Assembly (NCBI GenBank): GCA_012523085.1
Contig: JAAYJC010000222.1
Location: forward strand, 1 to 62,143
Origin: Clostridiales bacterium
GTDB taxonomy: Bacteria > Bacillota > Clostridia > Oscillospirales > Oscillospiraceae
Reading direction: 5' to 3'
DNA length: 62,143 nucleotides
Below the pieces are notes generated by a model. That model was not told where the DNA came from. It saw only the letters and a list, made by a program, of their open reading frames with translations, and searched no databases. The stretch's first letter is position 1. Each line of letters starts with the position of its first letter. Below, piece after piece: positions 52,980 through 61,992 of this stretch. The translations under genes and the position numbers were made by a program.

Positions 52980-54872
52980 CTAAATATTCAAAGCATCTCT
53001 TTTCGCCTCAATGCCCGCTATCATCGCATCGCCAAGCTTCTCCGGATCCATTTCTATGATGTATCCGGCGCCAAGATCCTGCCTTGAACGCTCAGTAATC
53101 AAATCCATTATCTCGGTCGAGCCTTTTACCTGCGGCTCGATACCCAGATATGTATCAATTCCGGTGCTTATGACATAGTTTGCGATCGAAACCGCTTTTT
53201 CACTCATCCATTCAGGCGCACAGCCTACAATCGGTAGTTCGGTGGTGTTTATGCCCCACTGCTTGGCGACATCGGTAATCAGCATGAGTATACGGCTGAT
53301 ATCGACGCAAGAGCCCATATGTAAAACGGGCGGAATACCTACGAGATCGCAGACGCGCTTAAGACCGTCACCGCAGAGTTCCTTTGCTTCCTTACTCATG
53401 AGTCCGGCTTTTGCAGCAGCCTGTGCCGAGCATCCGGTTACGACAACGATGATATCGTTCTTGAGCATTTTTTTCATGATCTCGATATGTGAATAGTCGG
53501 GACGCACTCTGGGGTTATTGCATCCGACAACGCCCACTGCCCCTCTAAGAACACCTGACTTGATGCACTCGATCAGGGGCTTGTATGTACCGGTCAAATC
53601 GACCTGCGTATTGGTAACCCCGTCCAGCTCCTTGATGATGGCCTCGCAGGAATAGCCGACAACGGCCGTTTCTTTATGCTCGGGTATAAACAGGTTGTCT
53701 TTTTTTCTGTTGACGTAATTTTCTACGGCAATGGATACAATATTTCTTGCGGATTCTTCTGCACTCGAGGCTGTAAATTCAATAAAATCCGAATCGGGAA
53801 TTCTGGCTTTCGGCGAGGTTGTGATAAACTTCGTGTGGAAGCATTTGCTCAGCGGGCCGAGCGCCGGGAAAATGCACTGGACATCTGCTACTATGACTTC
53901 GACTGCGCCCGTGAGAACCGCGTTTTCCTGCTGCAGGAAATTGCCTACCATCGGAATACCGTGACGCATGGCAACTTCGTTTGCCGTGCAGCAGATACCC
54001 ACGACATTGATGCCCTTTGCGCCGAGTTCCCTCGCCCTGTTGACAAACTCGGGCATTTCCGCTGTAATAACAACCATTTCAGACATGGCCGGGTCATGGC
54101 CGTGAACAACGATATTGACCATATCTTTAGATAGAACACCGAGGTTGGCTTCCGTTTCCATGGGATGCGGTGTTCCAAACAGGATATCGGAAAACTCGGT
54201 ACCCATCATGGATCCGCCCCAGCCGTCACTCAAGCCCGCCCGGTTCGCTGCCCTGACAAGCGTTGTGGCGTCCGCGGTGTTACCCATATGCGTCATATGC
54301 ATTGCTTCCGTACACTCTCTGTCCACCGCTCGGGGCGTTATGCCGAGTTTTTTCCAAAGCTGTTGCCGCTCTTCGGTTGCCCTTTCTACAAATTTCAATG
54401 TTCCGAAAGGCTTTCCGTATTCATTTAATCCTGCGTATGCAAGATCGTGTGCTATATCGTATATATCTCTGCCTTCTGTTTCGATCCCGAATTCCTTCGC
54501 TACTTTGATGCACTTCTCCTCGTCCTTGATCTGATAGCTTCCATTTCTGGCCGCCTCGTAAAGAACGTGTGCAATCTCTCTTCCATGATCGGAATGGGCG
54601 GCTGCACCGCCGACAACTGTACGCAGATAATTTCTGCCTGCTATAGCATGAGCGTCGGCTCCGCAAATACCCTTTGGCGCCTTGGGCGTAATTCGGCAGG
54701 GGCCCATCGAGCAGATTCGGCAGCAGACACCGTCTTCACCAAACTTACAGTGATTCTTTTGATCCTGAGCTCTTGTCTGCCATGTATCTATGCACATATC
54801 GCAAGCTCTATCAAACAGAATCTTCGAATCGCTTTCCATTTGTTCCATTGTGGTAAATTTCTTTTCGGTCAT
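52980..54872 (-). CDS. acsA: anaerobic carbon monoxide dehydrogenase catalytic subunit
   Basis: The 630-residue protein is of normal CooS/AcsA length. N-terminal cysteines CDMC and HCKFGEDGVCCRICSMGPC provide the D- and B-cluster ligands. C-cluster region patterns include HMTHMGNTADATTL, VVHGHDPAMSE, VGICCTANE, GVVGCNNPR, VTGCSAQAAAKAG and HMGSCVDISRI. It interconverts CO2 and CO on a Ni-Fe-S centre and supplies CO to AcsB. It is the first gene of the unit, has TAAGGAG before the ATG, and lies behind a promoter at 54927-54955. With acsB next door it is named acsA rather than cooS. Confidence 0.96.
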   Translation of the reverse strand: MTEKKFTTMEQMESDSKILFDRACDMCIDTWQTRAQDQKNHCKFGEDGVCCRICSMGPCRITPKAPKGICGADAHAIAGRNYLRTVVGGAAAHSDHGREIAHVLYEAARNGSYQIKDEEKCIKVAKEFGIETEGRDIYDIAHDLAYAGLNEYGKPFGTLKFVERATEERQQLWKKLGITPRAVDRECTEAMHMTHMGNTADATTLVRAANRAGLSDGWGGSMMGTEFSDILFGTPHPMETEANLGVLSKDMVNIVVHGHDPAMSEMVVITAEMPEFVNRARELGAKGINVVGICCTANEVAMRHGIPMVGNFLQQENAVLTGAVEVIVADVQCIFPALGPLSKCFHTKFITTSPKARIPDSDFIEFTASSAEESARNIVSIAVENYVNRKKDNLFIPEHKETAVVGYSCEAIIKELDGVTNTQVDLTGTYKPLIECIKSGVLRGAVGVVGCNNPRVRPDYSHIEIMKKMLKNDIIVVVTGCSAQAAAKAGLMSKEAKELCGDGLKRVCDLVGIPPVLHMGSCVDISRILMLITDVAKQWGINTTELPIVGCAPEWMSEKAVSIANYVISTGIDTYLGIEPQVKGSTEIMDLITERSRQDLGAGYIIEMDPEKLGDAMIAGIEAKRDALNI

Positions 54873-54926
54873 ATCTTTTCTCCTTAAATGCTATGCGGTA
54901 ACGGCCTGCCTTTGCAGCCGAAACCG

Positions 54927-54955
54927 ATTATAACAATTGACAAAGAATTTCTCAA
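54927..54955 (-). promoter_or_regulatory. sigma-A promoter of acsA-cooC-acsB
   Basis: On the minus strand TTGAGA (54955-54950) and a perfect TATAAT (54932-54927) are 17 bases apart, about 55 bases before acsA. The 54873-55077 gap shows nothing else definite. Confidence 0.7.
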
Positions 54956-55077
54956 CAGATGAACTAGCATAACTTTTTGCCAATTTAGTTTTTATTTTGT
55001 CAATCTCTCTAAAACCGATCAAAGGTCCGTCACGGGTACGCAACAAGCGCCCGATATTATGTTATTTTCTTGCATGC

Positions 55078-55995
55078 TTACTTTAAAAATCCACTCAATA
55101 TCCGCTCCTCGGCTTCCTCTTCCGATAATCCCAGCGTCATGAGTTTAAGCAGCTGATCACCGGCAATTTTACCGATAGCCGCCTCGTGTATCAACTGAGC
55201 GTTGACATGGTTCGCGCTGATTTCAGGTATTGAGCGTACCTTGGCATTATGCATAATAATGCTGTCGCACTGCACATGTCCAAAGCAGTCGCTCATCCCC
55301 TTAACTCTGGGGTAGAATGTCTGCTCCGATTCGTCCTGCGCGACAGATCGCGAGATTACCCTGGCCCTGGATCCTTCGCCTTCCAGCAGCACATCCATCT
55401 CCGACACTGCCGTTTGTTTGTCATGGGTCATCAGCTTTTCGGTAATCAAAATTTCGCAGCCTGCGGCAGCTTCGATTTTTGTGTGTCGTTTTGTGCTGTC
55501 AACGCCTTTAATCTGGACGGTCTCCATTTCAATATAGGAGCCCTCTTCCATGTAGACAACGGTCTGCGGATTCATGATGCGCTCGCCCGTACCGCTGCCC
55601 TCTCCGTAATGCTTTTCCACATACTTGATCCTTGCGTTTTTCCCAAGATAAAACGTGTGAATTCCGTCATGCTGCGATGTTTCGCAGCCTCCGTTATGAA
55701 TTCCGCATCCGGCTACAATCAGAACGTCGGAATCCTCTCCGATGAAAAAGTCGTTATACACCATCTCGCTGTACCCTGTTCTGGTAATGAGCACAGGAAT
55801 ATGAACGCTTTCGTTTTTCGTCCCCGGCTTAATTCTGATATCAATTCCCGGCTTGTCCTTTTTCGTAATGATCTCAATACTCTCGGTGCTTTGCCTGCTG
55901 TGAAGGGCGCCGTCTTCCCGGATATTGTACGCCCCCATCGGAACATCATGCAGATCAGCAACCTGCAAAAGCAGATTTTTTTCAATATCATTCAT
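55078..55995 (-). CDS. short SufB/SufD-like Fe-S scaffold protein
   Basis: The 305-residue protein has the SufBD beta-helix core: DVLIVAGCGIHNGG, GKNARIKYVEKHYGEGSGTG, YMEEGSYIEMETVQIKGVDSTKR and RSVAQDESEQTFYPRVKG, followed by HVQCDSIIMHNAKV and the ISANHVNAQLIHEAAIGKI region typical of SufB/D C-termini. It is much shorter than classical SufB (about 470), lacking the long N-terminal part. With the overlapping SufC-like gene it forms a two-gene minimal SUF-type system, which builds Fe-S clusters. Lying directly upstream of acsA it may supply clusters to CODH/ACS; that is inference. Confidence 0.88.
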   Translation of the reverse strand: MNDIEKNLLLQVADLHDVPMGAYNIREDGALHSRQSTESIEIITKKDKPGIDIRIKPGTKNESVHIPVLITRTGYSEMVYNDFFIGEDSDVLIVAGCGIHNGGCETSQHDGIHTFYLGKNARIKYVEKHYGEGSGTGERIMNPQTVVYMEEGSYIEMETVQIKGVDSTKRHTKIEAAAGCEILITEKLMTHDKQTAVSEMDVLLEGEGSRARVISRSVAQDESEQTFYPRVKGMSDCFGHVQCDSIIMHNAKVRSIPEISANHVNAQLIHEAAIGKIAGDQLLKLMTLGLSEEEAEERILSGFLK

Positions 55996-56737
55996 TCACC
56001 GCACCCCCAAGGTATACGCAGTCGGACACCGTTTCATTCATAATCAGCGGAAGAACCTCTTCTACCGAACCTCTTTTTGTGATCGCACCCGCCGAGACCA
56101 GAATAATTTCATCGGCAAGCTTTATTATCCGCTCCTGATGCGAAATAATGATGATTGTCGTTTCTTTTTTCTGTTTGTGTATAATCTTAAATGTTTCGGT
56201 CAGTTTTGAAAAGCTCCAGAGATCGATGCCCGCTTCCGGTTCGTCAAATATCATCAGCGACACATCTCTGGCCAGCAGCGTTGCAATTTCTATCCTTTTC
56301 AATTCGCCGCCCGATAAGCTCGTATCGATTTCTCTTTTGAGATAGTCATCGGTGCAAAGCCCGACCTGGCTTAAAAGCGCACAGTGCTCGTCACGTTTCA
56401 AGATTTTACCCGCTGCGATGCTCAGAAGATCAGTCACCTGCATTCCTTTGAAACGGGGCGGCTGCTGGAATCCATAGCTGATCCCAAGTCTTGCTCTTCC
56501 GGTCACTCCGAGACCGGTGAGCTCTTGTCCGTTATATTTGATACTGCCGGTGATTTCGCCGGACTCGCCGGGTATGAGACCCATAATCGCTTTGGCAAGC
56601 GATGTCTTACCGCTTCCGTTTGGACCGGTTATGACAACAAACTTTCCGGCCTCAATATCCAGATTGATGTTTTTCAGAATATCGGCCTTTCCTCTTTCGT
56701 CCTTTACCGTATAGTTCAGGTTTCTGATTTCAAGCAT
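55988..56737 (-). CDS. SufC-like Fe-S assembly ATPase
   Basis: The protein has 249 residues from the ATG at 56737, which is six bases after GGAGG; an ATG two codons earlier touches that site. It has Walker A GPNGSGKTSLA, signature LSGGELKRIEIATLLARD, Walker B LMIFDEPEAGIDLW (the E-A-G-I-D pattern is characteristic of SufC) and switch ISHQERI. SufC is a soluble ABC ATPase that drives the SufB scaffold. Its last codons overlap the start of the SufBD-like gene by eight bases. Confidence 0.92.
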   Translation of the reverse strand: MLEIRNLNYTVKDERGKADILKNINLDIEAGKFVVITGPNGSGKTSLAKAIMGLIPGESGEITGSIKYNGQELTGLGVTGRARLGISYGFQQPPRFKGMQVTDLLSIAAGKILKRDEHCALLSQVGLCTDDYLKREIDTSLSGGELKRIEIATLLARDVSLMIFDEPEAGIDLWSFSKLTETFKIIHKQKKETTIIIISHQERIIKLADEIILVSAGAITKRGSVEEVLPLIMNETVSDCVYLGGAVNE

Positions 56738-56799
56738 TTTCATCCTCCGTTCCGCCGAACCGGCATCTACCCAAAGTTTAATAAGCGTTTAATATCCTT

Positions 56800-56835
56800 G
56801 ACGAAACAGCCGCCGCCATAATCGGCGGCTTCGTC
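56800..56835. terminator. hairpin between the lipid kinase gene and sufC
   Basis: GACGAA (56800-56805) and AGCCGCCG (56808-56815) pair with CGGCGGCT (56823-56830) and TCGTC (56831-56835). No U tract follows on the minus strand, so termination may be weak. Confidence 0.5.
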
Positions 56836-56852
56836 ACCAATATGATCATCGC

Positions 56853-57764
56853 TCAGCGGGATTCGTTTGGCCTGGGCTTTATGATGGAGATAGCGTTGTG
56901 ATGGTTTTGAATCACGTTCTCACCGCTTATACCGCCGAACTCGCCGTCAACTGTCCATGCGATCGATTTATCGCTGGTGATTTCGATACGGCTTGTCTTA
57001 AAAAAAGCGATTTGATCGTTATCGTAATGTTTGGTGGCAACACTGTGCAAAAGCTTTTGTATTTGAATCAGGTTTTTGGGGTTTCTTACCAGCATAACCT
57101 CAAAAAGGCCGTCGCTTAAATCGACATCGCTGCTGTTTAGTTTCAAAATACCGCCCATGGAGGTGGAATTTGATATGCCGCCGAAAATAAACTCGTCCTC
57201 GACTTCTTTTGTATCCGACTTAACCCTCACCCTATACGGCTGGAAATCCCAAATGCTCTTCAGCCCTTCCAGCAGGTAGGCGGAGTAGCCCAGCGCGTTT
57301 TTCATATCCTGCGGTGCCGAATAAGAGGCTTTTGTGAAGCTCCCGAAGGAAGCGACATAAGAAAAAAAACGTTCGTTGTTGAAACTTCCGATATCCACCG
57401 GTACGCAGTTTCCGTTCAGAACGTCTCGCGCGGCCTCAACGATGTTTTTGGATAAGCCGAGACCGGACGCAAAATCATTCGTTGTGCCGGCCGGTATATA
57501 CCCCAGCACAGGCCGCTTTTCCAGATGCATCATGCCGTTGATGACTTCGTTTAGCGTTCCGTCGCCACCGAAGCAAACCACGACATCGTACTCCATTCCC
57601 GTTTGGGCCACAATTCTTGCGGCATCTCCGGGATACTGGGTCGAATATAGATATGTTTTGTAATCACTCCTGAAAATAATACCTGCCGCTTCAATGAATG
57701 TGTTTTGGGCTCTGTAGCTGCCCGCACGCGGATTTCGAATCAGGAGCATCGTCTGTCCGGCCAT
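56853..57764 (-). CDS. diacylglycerol/sphingosine kinase-family lipid kinase (DagK/YegS-like)
   Basis: The protein has 303 residues from the ATG at 57764, which follows a GGGGAC site; longer in-frame readings have no ribosome site. It has the DAGK catalytic domain with LLIRNPRAG, VVCFGGDGTLNEVINGM (nucleotide-binding GGDGT), GYIPAGTTNDFA, and the C-terminal domain with AWTVDGEFGG. The family phosphorylates membrane diacylglycerol or related lipids with ATP. No operon partner is obvious. Confidence 0.9.
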   Translation of the reverse strand: MAGQTMLLIRNPRAGSYRAQNTFIEAAGIIFRSDYKTYLYSTQYPGDAARIVAQTGMEYDVVVCFGGDGTLNEVINGMMHLEKRPVLGYIPAGTTNDFASGLGLSKNIVEAARDVLNGNCVPVDIGSFNNERFFSYVASFGSFTKASYSAPQDMKNALGYSAYLLEGLKSIWDFQPYRVRVKSDTKEVEDEFIFGGISNSTSMGGILKLNSSDVDLSDGLFEVMLVRNPKNLIQIQKLLHSVATKHYDNDQIAFFKTSRIEITSDKSIAWTVDGEFGGISGENVIQNHHNAISIIKPRPNESR

Positions 57765-57951
57765 AATCGTCCCCAATGCGTTTTGCGCATTGCTTTCTGT
57801 CTTGTCATTGATGCGAGGCAATGAAACCAAGGCGTTTTCCATATGGAGCAGCAAATAGTTTTTGGATCTTTCTTTATTTATATTGTAACACAATAACTAC
57901 CCTATGTCGATAACGATTATCGATTGTCCATTAAGTTCATGAAAATAGCAT

Positions 57952-57979
57952 AAAAAAGGCAGGGTTATCCCCCCCTGCC
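57952..57979 (-). terminator. intrinsic terminator after pduL
   Basis: GGCAGGG (57958-57964) pairs with CCCTGCC (57973-57979); on the minus strand the stem is followed by six Ts. Confidence 0.8.
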
Positions 57980-58097
57980 CCATTCATTTTCCCATATCCG
58001 TTTTCAAGGTTTTCCATTGGTTTGGCTATGCTTTTCAAAATATCCACAATTGTTATGGAAACCCTTTTTCGGCCATTATAATTTCGTTACTTTATCC

Positions 58098-58682
58098 TCA
58101 TTTTTGCTTCTTAATTACGGTTCCGGTCATATCCGAAAAAAGCCCGGCGGCATTGATTTCATCGTAATCAATATGCACATATGTCGCATATTTGGAGCTT
58201 ACCCTCGCCACAACCTGGTCAAATATCAGAGCCCGGGGCCCCTCTGTCTTGATTTGAACGATTTCCTTATCCTTAATGCCGTATTTCGCTCCGTCAACAT
58301 CCGTCATATGCAGATGCCTTTTTGCGATAATGACGCCTTCTTGTAATTCCAGCGTGCCGTTCGGGCCTACAATCGTTACCGGCGCGCTCCCCGCGATATC
58401 ACCGCTTTCACGCAACGGCGGATTTACGCCCAGAACCCGCGCGTCGGAATAGGACAACTCAATTTGCGTTACTTTCCTGCAGGGGCCGATAATTGAAACC
58501 CCTTTAAGCGTTCCCTTCGGGCCGATCAAATCAACCTTTGAGTTTGAAGCAAACTCGCCGGGCTGCGACAGCGGCTTTATATTCTCAAGCTGGAATCCCT
58601 CTCCGAAAAGAGTGTCCAGGTGTTCTCTGGTCACATGAACATGCCGGCCGGATCCTTCAATCGTTACTTTCAATGTTTCCAT
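58098..58682 (-). CDS. pduL: PduL-type phosphate acyltransferase
   Basis: The 194-residue protein shows both PduL metal-site repeats: RHVHVTREHLDTLFG with LSQPGEFAS near the N-terminus, and IIAKRHLHMTDVDGAKYG in the second half, plus IIGPCRKVTQIELSYSDAR. The His residues bind zinc. PduL swaps CoA and phosphate on acetyl- or propionyl-CoA. It has no obvious microcompartment targeting N-terminus and no microcompartment genes nearby, so a role as the phosphotransacetylase of acetate formation, next to CODH/ACS, is plausible. Start ATG has GGAGG upstream, with a promoter and a terminator of its own. Confidence 0.93.
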   Translation of the reverse strand: METLKVTIEGSGRHVHVTREHLDTLFGEGFQLENIKPLSQPGEFASNSKVDLIGPKGTLKGVSIIGPCRKVTQIELSYSDARVLGVNPPLRESGDIAGSAPVTIVGPNGTLELQEGVIIAKRHLHMTDVDGAKYGIKDKEIVQIKTEGPRALIFDQVVARVSSKYATYVHIDYDEINAAGLFSDMTGTVIKKQK

Positions 58683-58714
58683 ATATAGACCTCCAAGATA
58701 TTAATTCTCGCTTT

Positions 58715-58742
58715 AATCTATCACTTTCATCCAAAAAGTCAA
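58715..58742 (-). promoter_or_regulatory. sigma-A promoter of pduL
   Basis: On the minus strand TTGACT (58742-58737) and TAGATT (58720-58715) are 16 bases apart, about 35 bases before pduL. A TTGACA slightly upstream has no good -10 partner. Confidence 0.5.
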
Positions 58743-58846
58743 GTTTATTCATGTCAACAAAATGCGTTTATTACGATTTTTTGGTTTTTAGCGCGGCCCG
58801 ACACTATGCGCCCATGACGATTTTTCGGTTTCTTCTGCAGTCGCTA

Positions 58847-58875
58847 TTTACAAACAAAGCATCCGCAACTATAAT
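58847..58875 (+). promoter_or_regulatory. sigma-A promoter of the HTH-lepA ORF
   Basis: TTTACA (58847-58852) and a perfect TATAAT (58870-58875) are 17 bases apart, about 40 bases before the first start codon. Confidence 0.7.
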
Positions 58876-58918
58876 AGATAACACCTTGTAATCAGATAGT
58901 TTCGCGAAAGGAGAACTT

Positions 58919-61309
58919 GTGATGAACGACCGCTTTGCCTCACTGCTATCCAGCCTGCGGCACGAAAAAGGCGTCAGCCAACGGACAGCGGCCAGTGATT
59001 TGCATATCTCACAGGCTCTTTTGTCGCATTACGAAAACGGCCTCAGAGAACCCGGCCTTGATTTCGTCAGAAATGCCTGCGCATATTACCGCGTCTCCGC
59101 AGATTACCTTCTGGGCATTTCCTCCATCAGAAACGGGCTTGCTCTTCCGCAAACTGTCGATACGGATTCCAGATTCTGCACTTTGACAGATACCTTGGCG
59201 GAATCCATTTCCGAACTGTTCACATCACTGACTTTCGCTGCTCCCGAATATGTAAAGAACACGGCAGCCGAAATCCTGATTATCAACCTGTATAAGCTTT
59301 TCAGGAGTCTGACAAGCGGAAACAATAATAACCAACCGGATGATGTCCATTCACTTTTGTGTGAAGCGAAAGTGAAGATATCTGAAGCAAATTTAAAAGA
59401 GCTGATCCGTTTTTCCCGCATGAATATAAAACTGCCCGAAAAACTAGCTGAGCTATCAGAGCAGGCGCTGCATAACTATTCGTACAAATCAGGAGTGAAA
59501 AACTTGACCGATCAAAATAAAATCAGAAATTTTTCGATTATTGCCCATATTGATCACGGGAAAAGTACGCTTGCCGACAGACTTTTGGAAAAATGCGACG
59601 CCGTCAATCCAAGAGAAATGGCAAATCAGGTTCTGGATAATATGGATCTGGAACGCGAGCGCGGCATTACGATTAAAGCGCGCGCAGTCGGCCTCAACTA
59701 CAGAGCGCAAGACGGCGAAATTTATACACTGAATCTGATCGATACGCCGGGGCATGTTGATTTCAATTATGAAGTATCACGCAGTCTGGCCGCCTGTGAG
59801 GGTGCTTTACTGGTTGTGGACGCGAGACAAGGTATCGAGGCGCAGACGCTGGCTAATACCTATCTTGCACTGGAGCATAATCTTGAAATCCTGCCGATCA
59901 TCAACAAAATCGACCTGCCGGGCGCTGAGCCGCAAAAAACCAAAACTGAAATCGAAGATATCATTGGTATTCCCGCGATGGAGGCACCCGAGATATCCGC
60001 AAAACTGGGCATTGGCATCGACCTGGTCCTGGAAGAAGTCGTTAAAAAGATTCCGCCGCCCAACGGCGACAGAACGCAGCCGCTTCGCGCTTTGATCTTT
60101 GACAGCCAATATGACAGCTTTCGCGGCGTAATCGTCTATATCCGCATCATTGACGGCGTATTGAAAAGTGACATGGACGTGAAGATGATGGCGTCAAACG
60201 CCGTTTACCGGACAGTTGAGGTCGGCCATATGCGTCCGCTGGGGCTCGATCCGTGCGATGAACTGGGGGCGGGCGACGTCGGATATTTCACAGCCAGCAT
60301 AAAAAACGTAGCCAATACTCAGGTAGGCGACACGGTCACAAGTCTTGAAAATCCGACGGATACGCCGCTGCCGGGATACCGTCCGTCGCAGCCAATGGTT
60401 TTCTCGGGTGTTTATCCGGCCGACGGGGCAGAATACCCGGATTTGCGGGAAGCGCTGGAAAGGCTGAAGCTCAACGACGCTGCGCTCTCCTTTGAGCCTG
60501 AGTCTTCCGCAGCGCTGGGATTCGGCTTTAGATGCGGCTTTCTGGGCCTTTTGCATCTGGAGATCATTCAGGAGAGGCTTGACCGCGAATACGATCTGGA
60601 CCTGATCACTACCGCGCCCAGCGTTATTTACAAGGTGGTCAAAACCGACGGCGAAACGGTCATGATTGACAATCCCTTGAATTTTCCCGACCCTTCTTTG
60701 ATCGAGTGGGCCGAAGAGCCGTTTGTAGCGGCTTCCATCATTTGCCCTCCGGAATACGTCGGCAATATCATGGAGCTTTGTCAGGACAGACGGGGCGAAT
60801 ATAAGGACATGGTCTATCTGGATTCAGACCGTGTTGAGCTGCGTTATCATCTTCCGCTCAATGAAATCATATATGATTTTTTTGACGCACTGAAGTCCCG
60901 GACAAAGGGTTATGCGTCACTTAATTATGAATTGGAAAGCTATCGCCGTTCCGATCTTGTCAAGCTGGATATTCTGCTCAACGGAGATATCGTCGACGCG
61001 CTTTCCTTCATCGTGCATAAGGATAAAGCTTATGCCAGGGGACGGCGGATCACAGAGAAGCTCAAAGAAAACATTCCGCGACAGATGTTTGAGATTCCCG
61101 TCCAGGCAGCGATCGGCGGAAAGATCATTGCACGGGAAACGATCAAGGCGCTGCGCAAGGATGTATTGGCCAAATGCTACGGCGGCGACATCACACGGAA
61201 AAAGAAGCTGCTCGAAAAGCAGAAAGAGGGCAAGAAGAAGATGCGCAGTCTGGGCTCCGTATCCGTTCCGCAGGAAGCCTTTTTATCGGTTCTCAAACTG
61301 GATGAATAA
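58919..61309 (+). CDS. lepA: XRE-type HTH domain in frame with elongation factor 4 (LepA)
   Basis: One open frame of 796 residues holds two normally separate proteins. Residues about 5-62 are an XRE/Cro helix-turn-helix ([20 protein letters not shown], then [11 protein letters not shown]), followed by a helical region to about residue 195. From about residue 196 it is a complete LepA of normal 600-residue length: [39 protein letters not shown]-like domains, and the LepA C-terminal domain ending in [16 protein letters not shown]. LepA is a ribosome-bound translational GTPase. There is no stop between the parts, but a TTG at 59504 with AGGAG eight bases upstream is exactly where LepA should begin, so either a fusion, separate LepA, or both are made. 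The first start has AAAGGAG upstream. Confidence 0.88.
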   Translation: MMNDRFASLLSSLRHEKGVSQRTAASDLHISQALLSHYENGLREPGLDFVRNACAYYRVSADYLLGISSIRNGLALPQTVDTDSRFCTLTDTLAESISELFTSLTFAAPEYVKNTAAEILIINLYKLFRSLTSGNNNNQPDDVHSLLCEAKVKISEANLKELIRFSRMNIKLPEKLAELSEQALHNYSYKSGVKNLTDQNKIRNFSIIAHIDHGKSTLADRLLEKCDAVNPREMANQVLDNMDLERERGITIKARAVGLNYRAQDGEIYTLNLIDTPGHVDFNYEVSRSLAACEGALLVVDARQGIEAQTLANTYLALEHNLEILPIINKIDLPGAEPQKTKTEIEDIIGIPAMEAPEISAKLGIGIDLVLEEVVKKIPPPNGDRTQPLRALIFDSQYDSFRGVIVYIRIIDGVLKSDMDVKMMASNAVYRTVEVGHMRPLGLDPCDELGAGDVGYFTASIKNVANTQVGDTVTSLENPTDTPLPGYRPSQPMVFSGVYPADGAEYPDLREALERLKLNDAALSFEPESSAALGFGFRCGFLGLLHLEIIQERLDREYDLDLITTAPSVIYKVVKTDGETVMIDNPLNFPDPSLIEWAEEPFVAASIICPPEYVGNIMELCQDRRGEYKDMVYLDSDRVELRYHLPLNEIIYDFFDALKSRTKGYASLNYELESYRRSDLVKLDILLNGDIVDALSFIVHKDKAYARGRRITEKLKENIPRQMFEIPVQAAIGGKIIARETIKALRKDVLAKCYGGDITRKKKLLEKQKEGKKKMRSLGSVSVPQEAFLSVLKLDE
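59491..59506 (+). promoter_or_regulatory. internal ribosome site and TTG start for stand-alone LepA
   Basis: AGGAG (59491-59495), eight bases, then TTG (59504-59506) in the long frame. The codons after it ([10 protein letters not shown]) are the usual LepA N-terminus, and the product would have 601 residues. Confidence 0.65.
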
Positions 61310-61366
61310 TCGAATCTCCGTGAAAACGAGAGACGACGGCGGTTATGCAAAACAACCTTTTAACAT

Positions 61367-61406
61367 AAAAATGCTGTCTCCTGAATATGACGGAGACAGC
61401 ATTTTT
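61367..61406. terminator. bidirectional terminator between lepA and the zinc-ribbon gene
   Basis: AAAAATGCTGTCTCC (61367-61381) pairs perfectly with GGAGACAGCATTTTT (61392-61406), giving U runs in both directions for convergent genes. Confidence 0.9.
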
Positions 61407-61431
61407 ATGTATAGGTGTTCTTGTTCGGCAC

Positions 61432-61992
61432 TCACTCTGTTTTCTGCCCGCAAGAACCGCAGAATTTTGTGTCCGGCAAAACCGCGGCGCCGCATGCCGT
61501 ACAGATCCTCGGCTCCGGCGAGGAATCCAGATTCTTACCGCACTCAACGCAGAACTTTGTATCGGCCGCGTTTGACACCCCGCACGATGAACAGATCTTT
61601 TCCGCCTGAGCCGCCGGTGTCGGTTCTGTCAGCTTCGTTCCGCAGGAACTGCAGAATCTTGTATCCGGTTCGTTGGCAGACCCGCAATTTGTGCAAATAA
61701 GCGAGGATGCCTGCGTCCGGTCTGCTTTATTTATGGCTTCAATCTCTTCCTGATAGCCTGCAATTCTGTCAAAGCCTTCCTTGATCTGACCGAGGAGTTC
61801 ATTGATATCGTCCTCAAATCGCTCGCCTTCATAGTATCTTGTCCAGAGCAGCGCACCTATTTTCTGCTCCAGATCCAGGATGGCATCGTTTTCATCTTTA
61901 ATTTTTCCCTTCAGCTTCGTGACTTCGATCATTCCGCCGGTTTTGTCTCCGACCGATTTTGCAAACTCCCCGATTTTATTGAAAAATGCCAT
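61432..61992 (-). CDS. zinc-ribbon protein with N-terminal coiled coil
   Basis: The 186-residue protein has an N-terminal helical/coiled-coil part (about 1-92, KIGEFAKSVGDKTGG, then LKGKIKDENDAILDLEQKIGALL). Three double-CxxC zinc ribbons follow: CTNCG..FCSSCG (about 99-117), CSSCG..FCVECG and CTACG..FCGSCG. The linkers are short and Pro/Glu-rich. Such DZR-type proteins are common in Clostridia; the function is unknown, and binding to protein or nucleic acid is possible. GGAGG precedes the ATG. The remaining bases to the window end carry no other clear feature. Confidence 0.88.
   Translation of the reverse strand: MAFFNKIGEFAKSVGDKTGGMIEVTKLKGKIKDENDAILDLEQKIGALLWTRYYEGERFEDDINELLGQIKEGFDRIAGYQEEIEAINKADRTQASSLICTNCGSANEPDTRFCSSCGTKLTEPTPAAQAEKICSSCGVSNAADTKFCVECGKNLDSSPEPRICTACGAAVLPDTKFCGSCGQKTE

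Noticed and set aside
60912..61700. 262-codon frame overlapping the end of lepA and running past its terminator
   Set aside because: The protein is Arg/Ser/Pro-rich without motifs and overlaps the conserved LepA C-terminus and the zinc-ribbon gene on the other strand.
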